Assembly (NCBI GenBank): GCA_023819025.1
Contig: JAMWDC010000173.1
Coordinates: forward strand, 1-5,267
DNA length: 5,267 nucleotides
Direction of reading: 5' to 3'
Source: Candidatus Omnitrophota bacterium
GTDB taxonomy: Bacteria; Omnitrophota; Omnitrophia; Omnitrophales; Aquincolibacteriaceae
The translations under genes and the position numbers were made by a program. Below the pieces are notes generated by a model that ran no database searches, had not been told where the DNA came from, and saw nothing but the letters and a program-made list of their open reading frames with translations. Shown here one piece after another: positions 1 to 5,267 of this stretch; the first letter of the stretch is position 1; each line of letters opens with the position of its first letter.

Positions 1-822
1 TGCCGACGCCGCGGCGGGCCTGTCACCAGTCCGTTCATTCGCCGTTTGTTGCGCTCTGCGGTATTTCTTACCATTACCTGTTCCCCGGTTTTTCTAGCTC
101 CGAACTGGCTCTTTTTTCTGGTGGTCGAAGTTTTTATCTTATTTGCGCTTAACGAATTTTTGTCTCTTGCCGAAACAAAAGGGATTGTCATCAATCGTCT
201 GTTAGGTCTGTTTTTCGGTGGGCTTCTCCCGTTTTCTTTTTTCTTTCCGTCGGATTCCATTATTCTTGTAATTGCGTGTCTTTCCTTTTTTCTTTTCAAT
301 TTTCACCGACGTTTGCGTGAACAAGCGCTGGTCAGCACGTCCGTGACCTTGTTCGGTGTAATTTATGTGGCGTGGTTTTTTTCGTATCTGACAAAAATCA
401 AATATCTCCCGCAAGGGTCCTGGTGGGTCTTTTATACGATTCTCCTCGTTAAGGGGGGTGATGCTGGAGCGTATTTTGTCGGGAAGAGTTTTGGAAAGAT
501 GAAACTTATTGAACACGTGAGCCCGAATAAATCCGTCGAAGGTGCGATTGCTGGGTTGGTGACGACGATTTTGCTGTCCTTCGTGTCGAAGCTTTATCTC
601 GTCCATGTTGACTTTCTCCACCTTTTTATCTTGGGAACAGCGGTGGGAATTTTGGCCCAACTCGGGGATTTGGCCGAAAGCCTGATCAAACGCGATGTTG
701 GGGTTAAGGATTCAGGTCATATTCCGGGTCTTGGAGGGGTTCTGGATGTGCTGGATAGTTTGATCTTGAGTGCACCGTTCGTTTATTTTTATGTGACGAC
801 CTTTCCGGGTGTCCTCGGATGA
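1..822 (+). CDS. cdsA: Phosphatidate cytidylyltransferase (CDP-diglyceride synthase), probably 5'-partial
   Basis: An integral membrane enzyme that makes CDP-diacylglycerol from phosphatidic acid and CTP, the branch point for bacterial phospholipids. Numbering from a TTG at 46 (258 residues), the protein is hydrophobic throughout, with about seven or eight likely membrane segments. It has the family block DAGAYFVGKSFGK (139-151), then SPNKSVEG (159-166), and near the C-terminus the CdsA signature region, residues 212-238, with S-x-x-K-R, K-D-S-G and PGLGG-x-x-D-x-x-D. The textbook signature has PGHGG and D-R-x-D, so the H and R differ here; I recall the L form from PVC-type bacteria. The start is uncertain: the frame has no stop back to base 1, the upstream codons read PFIRRLL, which looks like a normal CdsA N-terminus, and neither TTG (46 or 49) has a Shine-Dalgarno. 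The true start is therefore probably left of the window. The stop is TGA at 820-822. The function call is secure; the start is not. Confidence 0.93.
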   Translation, partial: CRRRGGPVTSPFIRRLLRSAVFLTITCSPVFLAPNWLFFLVVEVFILFALNEFLSLAETKGIVINRLLGLFFGGLLPFSFFFPSDSIILVIACLSFFLFNFHRRLREQALVSTSVTLFGVIYVAWFFSYLTKIKYLPQGSWWVFYTILLVKGGDAGAYFVGKSFGKMKLIEHVSPNKSVEGAIAGLVTTILLSFVSKLYLVHVDFLHLFILGTAVGILAQLGDLAESLIKRDVGVKDSGHIPGLGGVLDVLDSLILSAPFVYFYVTTFPGVLG

Positions 823-885
823 AAAGTTCTCCGGGGGGGGCTGGATGTTTTCGACTTCACAGTCTCAACGGAGCGATGGATCCAG

Positions 886-922
886 CGAGATCCTTCTCCC
901 GCCTTCGGCGGGATCAGGATGA
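886..922. repeat. REP-like palindromic intergenic element
   Basis: This stretch folds into a long imperfect hairpin. ATCCT (890-894) pairs with AGGAT (916-920). Inside a small asymmetric-looking mismatch, TCCCGCC (897-903) pairs with GGCGGGA (907-913) around a TTC loop. The overall pattern GAGATCCTTC...TCAGGATGA resembles a short palindromic sequence that I recall scattered between genes in many bacterial genomes and metagenome bins; that likeness is from memory. Both strands can form the structure, so no strand is given. It lies in the cdsA-dxr gap and matches nothing else in the window except the 12-mer copy at 985-996. It could act in mRNA processing or termination, or be a non-autonomous mobile repeat; the sequence does not decide. 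Confidence 0.6.
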
Positions 923-966
923 GCCCTCGGTTGCAGCGATAGAACACTCCTCGAGGGCTCAGTTTT
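920..966 (+). terminator. Strong hairpin with short T run (possible terminator or attenuator)
   Basis: GAGCCCTCG (921-929) is perfectly complementary to CGAGGGCTC (952-960). A flanking T-A pair (920/961) and a G-T pair (930/951) extend it to about 11 pairs around a loop of 20 bases. AG and then TTTT (963-966) follow. The stem is strong and GC-rich, but the loop is larger and the T run shorter than in a classical intrinsic terminator. It adjoins the REP-like hairpin (sharing position 920), so it may be part of a two-hairpin element rather than a terminator. It lies about 100 bases beyond the cdsA stop and could reduce read-through into dxr. Confidence 0.35.
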
Positions 967-984
967 CTACCTTAATGAGTATAC

Positions 985-996
985 GGATCAGGATGA
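985..996. repeat. Second copy of the 12-mer GGATCAGGATGA
   Basis: GGATCAGGATGA occurs here and at 911-922, where it forms the right arm of the REP-like hairpin. The two copies are 74 bases apart and identical over 12 bases, with different flanks. The second copy has no matching left arm (ATCCTT) close by, so it looks like a half-element, or one end of a composite element spanning 886-996. Chance identity of 12 bases within a gap this short is unlikely, but whether it is functional is unknown. Confidence 0.5.
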
Positions 997-1024
997 ACCG
1001 TTTTCTTGTTTCATGATCTTTTTT
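985..1024 (+). terminator. Weak hairpin followed by T6, just upstream of dxr
   Basis: GATC (986-989) can pair with GATC (1015-1018), and ATGAA (993-997) with TTCAT (1010-1014), leaving a three-base bulge (990-992) and a 12-base loop. Six T residues follow at 1019-1024, ending 13 bases before the chosen dxr start. The form is that of an intrinsic terminator, but the stem is AT-rich and bulged and probably weak. Since dxr must be expressed, it is more likely a leaky terminator, an attenuator or a coincidence. I found no good promoter between it and dxr. Confidence 0.2.
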
Positions 1025-1037
1025 GCGTGATCACATG

Positions 1038-2183
1038 ATGGAAAATATTGCTGTTCTGGGTTCTACCGGTTCGATCGGGGAAAATACCTTAAGGATTGTA
1101 CGGTCCCATCCGGGAAAGTTTCGAGTCAAAGCGATTGCCGCAAAAAAAAATGCCACGCGTCTTCTTGCGCAAGCGCGTGAATTCAGTCCGGATGTTGTCT
1201 GCATCTATGATGCCTCCTACGCGCTTCGTTTGGAGAAAAAATTAAATCCGCTTGGCATCCGGGTTGTTGCAGGCGATGAGGGATTAAAGGAAATTTGCAC
1301 GCTTCCGGCGGTAAAAAAGATTATCTTTGCCGTGGTGGGTGCCGTGGGCCTCAAGCCGATTCTTTCGGCGATCCATGCCCGCAAAGCGGTTGCGGTGGCC
1401 AATAAAGAGCCCCTTGTGATGGCCGGAGCTTTACTCATGCGGGAAGCCGCGCGCTTCGGGGTGCCTATCCTTCCCATTGACAGCGAACATTCGGGACTGT
1501 GGCAATGCCTCCAGGGGCAGCGGCCTGATGCCGTGAAAAAGTTGATCATCACTTCTTCTGGAGGCCCCTTTAGGACGAGACGCGTTTCTTTTGAAAAGAT
1601 TACTCCGGAATCGGCTTTAAAACATCCGAGATGGAAAATGGGAAGAAAGATTACGATCGATTCCGCGACGTTAATGAATAAGGGTTTGGAAGTGATTGAG
1701 GCGGCTCATTTGTTTCGGATGCCCGCGGATCGCATTGAGGTTTTGATTCATCCGGAGGCCGTGATTCATGCCTTGGTGGAGCTGGTGGATGGAAGTCATC
1801 TGGCGCATCTGGCGCTTACGGATATGCGACTTCCTATTCAGTTTGCGTTGAGTTATCCCGATCGTCTTCGGAATCATCTTCCGGTGCTTGATTTGGTTAA
1901 GGTTTCTAGCTTTCATTTTGAAAGGCCGGATGTACGCCGGTTCCCTTGCTTGGCGTTGGGGTACGAAGCCAGCCGCCGTGGGGGAACGGCTCCAGCCGTT
2001 TTGAATGCGGCGAACGAGGTTGCGGTCGAGGCATTTTTGAATTACCGTATCCGTTTTACGGATATCCCTCGGACCGTCGAATGTGTTCTAAAGAAACACC
2101 GCATTCAAAAAAACCCGGGTTTGTCCGATATTCTAACCGCCGACGCATGGGCGCGCGAAGAAGCCATGATGTGTATGCCGTGA
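1038..2183 (+). CDS. dxr: 1-deoxy-D-xylulose 5-phosphate reductoisomerase
   Basis: A cytosolic enzyme that converts 1-deoxy-D-xylulose 5-phosphate to 2-C-methyl-D-erythritol 4-phosphate with NADPH and a divalent metal, the first committed step of the MEP isoprenoid pathway. The 381-residue length is normal. Seen: the N-terminal NADPH motif GSTGSIG (8-14), ANKEPLV (122-128), the metal-binding DSEH (D148, E150), SSGGPF (173-178), the flexible-loop HPRWKMG (196-202), DSATLMNKGLE (208-218, metal ligand E218) and DMRLPIQ (262-268). These match the E. coli residues D150, E152, S186, H209, W212, S222, N227, K228 and E231 as I recall them, so the active site looks intact. Start: ATG 1038 gives MENIAVLG, the usual family N-terminus; ATG 1035 and TTG 1023 are in frame but add only a few residues. 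No strong Shine-Dalgarno is visible. Minor variants are P in ANKEP (usually S or T) and HPEA in place of HPQS. rseP follows after 16 bases, consistent with one operon. Confidence 0.97.
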   Translation: MENIAVLGSTGSIGENTLRIVRSHPGKFRVKAIAAKKNATRLLAQAREFSPDVVCIYDASYALRLEKKLNPLGIRVVAGDEGLKEICTLPAVKKIIFAVVGAVGLKPILSAIHARKAVAVANKEPLVMAGALLMREAARFGVPILPIDSEHSGLWQCLQGQRPDAVKKLIITSSGGPFRTRRVSFEKITPESALKHPRWKMGRKITIDSATLMNKGLEVIEAAHLFRMPADRIEVLIHPEAVIHALVELVDGSHLAHLALTDMRLPIQFALSYPDRLRNHLPVLDLVKVSSFHFERPDVRRFPCLALGYEASRRGGTAPAVLNAANEVAVEAFLNYRIRFTDIPRTVECVLKKHRIQKNPGLSDILTADAWAREEAMMCMP

Positions 2184-2199
2184 ACTGAGGGAGGGTCGG

Positions 2200-3300
2200 A
2201 TGGACTTTTTGTTTTCGATATTACCTACGATCGTTGTTTTGGGTATCCTCATCATCATTCATGAATTCGGACATTTTATTGCCTGCCGGCGGACCAAAGT
2301 TAATGTCGAAAAGTTTTCGATCGGTTTCGGTCCGGAGATCGTACACTGGGAGCGCAAGGGGACTCGTTTTGCTATTTCGATTTTCCCGATCGGTGGCTAT
2401 GTGAAGCCGGCAGGAGAATCCGTGAGTGAGATTCAGGAAACCGGCACCCAAGCCGGCGATTTTCTGGCTGCCACAGTCCCTGCGCGCATTTTTATCGTGA
2501 TTTCGGGAGTGATCATGAATTACCTTTTGGGTTATTTGCTTTTTTTTGCTCTTTCGTTGAGCGGGATACCGGAGCCTGGCACTGCGATCGGGGGGTTTGT
2601 GAAGGGATATCCTGCCGAAGACAGCGGACTCAAGGTCGGTGACCGGATTGTGGAAGTGAACGGTCAAAAGGTGACGAATTGGCATGAGTTGACTGATCTT
2701 TTCAACAAAGCCCCGGACGGCACGCTGATACTTGTAGTTACGAGAGGACAGGGGGTCGCGACCGTGCCTGTGATGCCCGAGACCAAGGAACTCACCGATG
2801 TTTTCGGTCACAGGCATCGCGTTAAAAGAGTCGGAATCATGCACCACATGGAGGATTTTACGATTAAACGTCTCGGCTTGATGGAAGCCTTGATTAATGC
2901 GTGCCAGACGACCGTGTTTGTTACGATGACAACCTACAAGGCAATTTTTTATATGATCCAGGGGCGGCTGTCTTTAAAAGCCGTCTACGGTCCCATCGGC
3001 ATTATCACGCTTACCGGAAGCGCCGTGAAGTCCGGCTTTTCGTCGTTGTTGATCTTGGTCGCCAATTTGAGCGTGTGCCTGGCCGTTGTGAATCTCCTGC
3101 CGATCCCAGCTCTTGACGGCGGGCATTTATTATTTCTTTTAATCGAGGCCATACGCCGAAAACCGGTCAGTCTCAAAATTCAGGAACGATTGACACAGGC
3201 CGGTTTTGCTATGCTCCTTGTCCTGATGGCCTTTGTGGTTTATAACGATCTGGTTAATTTAGAATATCTCGAAAAGATAAAAAAATTTTTCGGAGGCTAG
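2200..3300 (+). CDS. rseP: RseP-family site-2 intramembrane zinc metalloprotease, single PDZ
   Basis: An inner-membrane S2P protease that cuts substrates within the membrane, classically anti-sigma factors after a first cut, and in some bacteria leftover signal peptides. The 366-residue protein starts with a membrane segment holding the zinc motif HEFGH (21-25, catalytic E22). PIGGYVKPAGE (63-73) and a second membrane segment with GVIMN (103-107) follow. A periplasmic PDZ domain covers about 125-195 (core SGLKVGDRIVEVNGQKV, 142-158). The third zinc-ligand motif is NLLPIPALDGGH (298-309, D306), and a final membrane segment lies near 335-350. There is one PDZ, where E. coli RseP has two in about 450 residues, so this is the shorter form common in many phyla. 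The start at ATG 2200 is backed by a clear Shine-Dalgarno, GAGGGAGG at 2187-2194. Its actual substrate cannot be told from this window; no sigma or anti-sigma gene is present. Confidence 0.96.
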   Translation: MDFLFSILPTIVVLGILIIIHEFGHFIACRRTKVNVEKFSIGFGPEIVHWERKGTRFAISIFPIGGYVKPAGESVSEIQETGTQAGDFLAATVPARIFIVISGVIMNYLLGYLLFFALSLSGIPEPGTAIGGFVKGYPAEDSGLKVGDRIVEVNGQKVTNWHELTDLFNKAPDGTLILVVTRGQGVATVPVMPETKELTDVFGHRHRVKRVGIMHHMEDFTIKRLGLMEALINACQTTVFVTMTTYKAIFYMIQGRLSLKAVYGPIGIITLTGSAVKSGFSSLLILVANLSVCLAVVNLLPIPALDGGHLLFLLIEAIRRKPVSLKIQERLTQAGFAMLLVLMAFVVYNDLVNLEYLEKIKKFFGG

Positions 3301-3312
3301 CGTATCGACGTG

Positions 3313-5022
3313 ATGCGTTGGTCTGAAACATTAATTCCAACTTTAAGAAACGTCCCAAAGGATGTCGAAGCCGTCAGCCACCAGCTTGCCCTCAGGGCAG
3401 GACTGATCAGTCAGCTGTCCTCAGGGGTTTATAGTTATCTCCCGCTGGGATTCCAAGTGCTTCGTAAAATCATCCGCATTATCCGGGAGGAAATGAACCG
3501 TGCCGGTGCCTGCGAGGTGTTGCTGCCATCGCTGCATCCGGCCGAGCTTTGGAAAAAGTCGGGTCGTTATGACTCGCTCGGGGAGGATAAGATTGCGTTT
3601 AAAAATAGGTCCGGTCATGAGTTTGTGTTGGGGCCGACTCATGAGGAGGTGATGACGGATCTTGTTGCCAATTCGATCAAATCCTTCCGGGATTTGCCGG
3701 TGACCCTCTATCAGATTCAAACCAAGTTTCGGGATGAGGCTAGGCCGCGTTTCGGCATCATTCGCACGAAAGAATTTATCATGAAAGATGCCTACAGTTT
3801 TGACCGCGATGGACAAGGTCTCGATCAAAGTTATGAAAAAATGCGGGAGGCTTATTACAGGATTTTTTCCCGCTGTGGTTTGACCTTTCAAGTTGTGGCC
3901 GCAGATCCGGGTTTAATGGGCGGAAATATGAGTCAGGAATTTATGGTCCGATGTCCTTACGGTGAGGATCGTGTCGCTGTCTCCGAAGGGGGGTATCTCG
4001 CGAGCCTGGATATTGCTCAGCGCGGGGATCCCCGTTTAAAGCCGCCCCCGCCTCAGTCGACAAAGCCCGAAATCTTCGACACCCCGAATCTGAGGACGAT
4101 CGAGGAAATCGGTCATACCTTTCACATCCCGCCATCCCAGATGGTGAAGACCTTGATTTACATTGCCGACGGTCAACCCATCGCAGCACTGGTGACGGGG
4201 GATAGTGAAGTGAACGAGGGTAAACTCCGGCGAATAGCCGGCGTCAGGGATCTTAGGCAGGCCAATCCGGATGAAATTCTGGAAGCAACTGGTGCGCCGG
4301 TTGGATTTGCGGGCCCCGTGGGTCTGAAGATCCCGAGTTATGCGGATTGGGACGTGATGGGGCTTGCGGATTTTGTAACAGGCGCGAATCAGAAAGATAG
4401 ACACCTCAAAAATGCAAACGCAGGCCGTGATTTTCAACCCACGGCCGTAGGCGATATCCGGTATGTGAAAGAGGGTGACCTGTCTCCGGACGGCAAGGGA
4501 CAGTTGCATCTGACGACAACCATGGAGATCGGTCATATTTTTAAATTGGGAACCCGCTATTCTGTTTGCATGGGGGCTTTCTTCTTGGATGAAAAAGGGG
4601 AACGCAAGCCCGCCATCATGGGCTGCTACGGTATCGGGGTGAATCGGATTTTAGCCGCTGCGATCGAAGAGCATCACGACTCGAAAGGAATTCGATGGCC
4701 CGCCGCGATTGCGCCTTTTGACGTGGAATTAATCACCGTCAACGAAAATGATGATTCGATCCGCCGGGCCGCATCAGATTTTTATGAGGCCTTAAGCCGC
4801 ACAGATATCGAAGTCCTTTATGATGACCGGGATGAACGGGCGGGCGTCAAATTCAATGACGCGGATTTGATTGGGATTCCCATCCAGTTGATTGTGGGCG
4901 AGAAAAATCTGAAGCAGGGCAAGGCCGAAATCAAATTCCGCCGGACGGGTCAGTCGGAATTGGTGGATTTGGGAAATGTTAGGACATTTTTGGAAGGCAG
5001 GGTGAAAGGCGAAAATTCTTAG
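3313..5022 (+). CDS. proS: Prolyl-tRNA synthetase, bacterial type with editing domain
   Basis: A cytosolic class II aminoacyl-tRNA synthetase that charges tRNA-Pro with proline. At 569 residues it has the usual bacterial length. The N-terminus MRWSETLIPTLRNVP and SSGVYSYLPLG are characteristic. Further on are GPTHEEVMTDLV (107-118), motif 2 within FRDEARPRFGIIRTKEF (139-155), and a YbaK-type editing insert at about 225-405 with TGANQKDRHL (356-365); the H there should match the editing histidine H369 of E. coli. After the insert come MEIGHIFKLG (404-413), motif 3 MGCYGIGVNRILAAAIE (436-452) and a C-terminal anticodon-binding domain from about 468. The segment SPDGKG (391-396) is the E. coli-like form, without the CxxC seen in some bacterial ProRS. 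Start: ATG 3313 gives the family N-terminus; GTG 3310 would add one residue. A GGAGG at 3292-3296, inside the end of rseP, lies 16 bases before this ATG, longer than ideal. The gap from rseP is 12 bases, so co-transcription is likely. Confidence 0.97.
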   Translation: MRWSETLIPTLRNVPKDVEAVSHQLALRAGLISQLSSGVYSYLPLGFQVLRKIIRIIREEMNRAGACEVLLPSLHPAELWKKSGRYDSLGEDKIAFKNRSGHEFVLGPTHEEVMTDLVANSIKSFRDLPVTLYQIQTKFRDEARPRFGIIRTKEFIMKDAYSFDRDGQGLDQSYEKMREAYYRIFSRCGLTFQVVAADPGLMGGNMSQEFMVRCPYGEDRVAVSEGGYLASLDIAQRGDPRLKPPPPQSTKPEIFDTPNLRTIEEIGHTFHIPPSQMVKTLIYIADGQPIAALVTGDSEVNEGKLRRIAGVRDLRQANPDEILEATGAPVGFAGPVGLKIPSYADWDVMGLADFVTGANQKDRHLKNANAGRDFQPTAVGDIRYVKEGDLSPDGKGQLHLTTTMEIGHIFKLGTRYSVCMGAFFLDEKGERKPAIMGCYGIGVNRILAAAIEEHHDSKGIRWPAAIAPFDVELITVNENDDSIRRAASDFYEALSRTDIEVLYDDRDERAGVKFNDADLIGIPIQLIVGEKNLKQGKAEIKFRRTGQSELVDLGNVRTFLEGRVKGENS

Positions 5023-5033
5023 GGGCCTCGAGT

Positions 5034-5069
5034 CTGATGATTGACCGATTCCACGATCGGGATTATCAG
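5034..5069 (+). terminator. Hairpin just after proS (possible 3' end structure)
   Basis: CTGATGATT (5034-5042) pairs with GATTATCAG (5061-5069) with two G-T wobbles, and CCGAT (5045-5049) pairs with ATCGG (5056-5060), leaving a two-base bulge (5043-5044) and a six-base loop. The 14-pair stem begins 11 bases after the proS stop, where an operon end would be expected. No T run follows on the + strand, so it is not a classical intrinsic terminator. It might stabilise the mRNA 3' end or help Rho-dependent termination; these roles are inference. Confidence 0.35.
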
Positions 5070-5094
5070 GCCTATTCATTCATGACGCTCGGAG

Positions 5095-5123
5095 TTGTCA
5101 GGGTTCAGGTGTAATGATATGAG
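5095..5123 (+). promoter_or_regulatory. Candidate sigma-70-type promoter for dinB
   Basis: TTGTCA (5095-5100) matches the -35 consensus at five of six bases. Seventeen bases later, TATGAG (5118-5123) matches the -10 at four of six and is preceded by TGA (5115-5117), giving an extended -10 TGN motif. Transcription would begin near 5130, leaving a leader of roughly 38 bases before the dinB ATG. Promoter calls by eye are weak evidence, and the consensus of this organism is unknown. Confidence 0.35.
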
Positions 5124-5133
5124 ATCTGATATC
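5116..5133. promoter_or_regulatory. 18-bp near-perfect palindrome, candidate operator before dinB
   Basis: GATATGAGATCTGATATC is symmetric at 16 of 18 positions; only the 5121/5128 pair (G opposite G) breaks it. It overlaps the proposed -10 element and start site of dinB and lies 35 bases before the dinB ATG, a good position for a repressor dimer. DinB genes are often under LexA/SOS control, but this is not the E. coli (CTGT-N8-ACAG) or Bacillus (CGAAC-N4-GTTCG) LexA box. It could be a lineage-specific operator or a chance palindrome. Confidence 0.35.
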
Positions 5134-5167
5134 GGCAGCCGCGCCTCCAATCTTGCCTTTCTTCCTT

Positions 5168-5267
5168 ATGGGAGAACCTTGGCTTCGTAAAATTATCCAT
5201 ATCGACATGGACGCATTCTTTGCGGCCGTAGAGCAGCGGGATCATCCGGAATACCGTGGAAAGCCCG
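5168..5267 (+). CDS. dinB: DNA polymerase IV (Y-family, DinB), N-terminal fragment
   Basis: A translesion DNA polymerase that copies past damaged template bases with low fidelity. Only the first 33 codons are in the window; the gene continues past the right edge. After a short lead (MGEPWLR) the sequence reads KIIHIDMDAFFAAVEQRD, then HPEYRGKP, the highly conserved start of Y-family polymerases. The first catalytic aspartate is in IDMDAFFA and the steric-gate aromatic is in the FF pair. The acidic pair of the second catalytic motif lies beyond the window. The start at ATG 5168 places the conserved block about seven residues in. An in-frame TGA at 5120-5122 limits extension upstream, and TTG 5153 is a less likely alternative. 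No Shine-Dalgarno is visible, as the bases before the ATG are pyrimidine-rich. The 145-base gap from proS and the candidate promoter suggest separate transcription. Confidence 0.9.
   Translation, partial: MGEPWLRKIIHIDMDAFFAAVEQRDHPEYRGKP

Noticed and set aside
202..660. Long antisense open frames, for example this one and 2221-2847, 3421-3891 and 4036-4536 on the minus strand
   Set aside because: They lie wholly inside well-supported + strand genes, encode no recognisable domains, and have the composition expected of reverse-complement shadows.
833..840. Run of eight G residues just after cdsA as a possible frameshift that breaks a gene
   Set aside because: cdsA already ends normally after its conserved C-terminal block and dxr is complete at its N-terminus, so no coding sequence is left to repair across this run. 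It remains a spot where an assembly length error could hide.
819..1016. 65-codon open frame overlapping the cdsA stop by ATGA
   Set aside because: Although the overlap looks like translational coupling, the frame runs straight through both hairpins and the repeats, the peptide has no recognisable domain, and there is no clear Shine-Dalgarno. It is best explained as translation of intergenic repeat DNA.
1023..1037. TTG 1023 as the dxr start
   Set aside because: It adds residues before the conserved MENIAVLGSTGSIG beginning, overlaps the T-rich tract, and has no ribosome binding site. ATG 1038 (or 1035) fits the family better.
5041..5069. TTGACC...TATCAG as a promoter after proS
   Set aside because: The -35 is good, but the -10 matches only four of six bases with no extended element, and both boxes lie within the arms of the post-proS hairpin. 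The downstream pair at 5095-5123 is better placed for dinB.

Overview
The window is a stretch of bacterial chromosome with every supported gene on the + strand. It holds the housekeeping series cdsA - dxr - rseP - proS, followed after a short gap by the 5' end of dinB. Coding density is high except for two gaps, 823-1037 and 5023-5167. The source is probably an uncultured diderm bacterium. A PVC-superphylum or Omnitrophota-like origin is my best guess. It rests on the cdsA-dxr-rseP-proS order and on the CdsA signature form PGLGG...DVLD, which I recall from PVC-type proteins. No database search backs this.

Layout. Positions 1-822 carry CdsA (phosphatidate cytidylyltransferase), whose frame is open to the left edge, so its true start probably lies outside. 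Positions 823-1037 hold no convincing gene but contain a cluster of palindromes: a REP-like hairpin, a second strong hairpin followed by a short T run, a repeated 12-mer, and a weak hairpin with a T6 tract just before dxr. Positions 1038-2183 carry Dxr (first committed step of the MEP isoprenoid pathway). RseP (site-2 intramembrane protease) at 2200-3300 and ProRS with a YbaK-type editing domain at 3313-5022 follow with gaps of 16 and 12 bases, as expected of one transcript. The gap after proS has a hairpin, a candidate promoter and an 18-bp near-perfect palindrome. At 5168 the N-terminus of a Y-family DNA polymerase (DinB) begins and runs off the right edge.

How the genes fit together. CdsA makes CDP-diacylglycerol for phospholipids. 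Dxr feeds isoprenoid synthesis, including the undecaprenyl carrier lipid for the cell wall. RseP cleaves membrane-embedded substrates, classically in envelope stress signalling. ProS is a translation gene carried along in this conserved cluster. DinB looks like a separate unit with its own control region.

I see no clearly new biological system. The observations most worth checking are the palindrome-rich island separating cdsA from dxr and the palindrome overlapping a candidate promoter in front of dinB.
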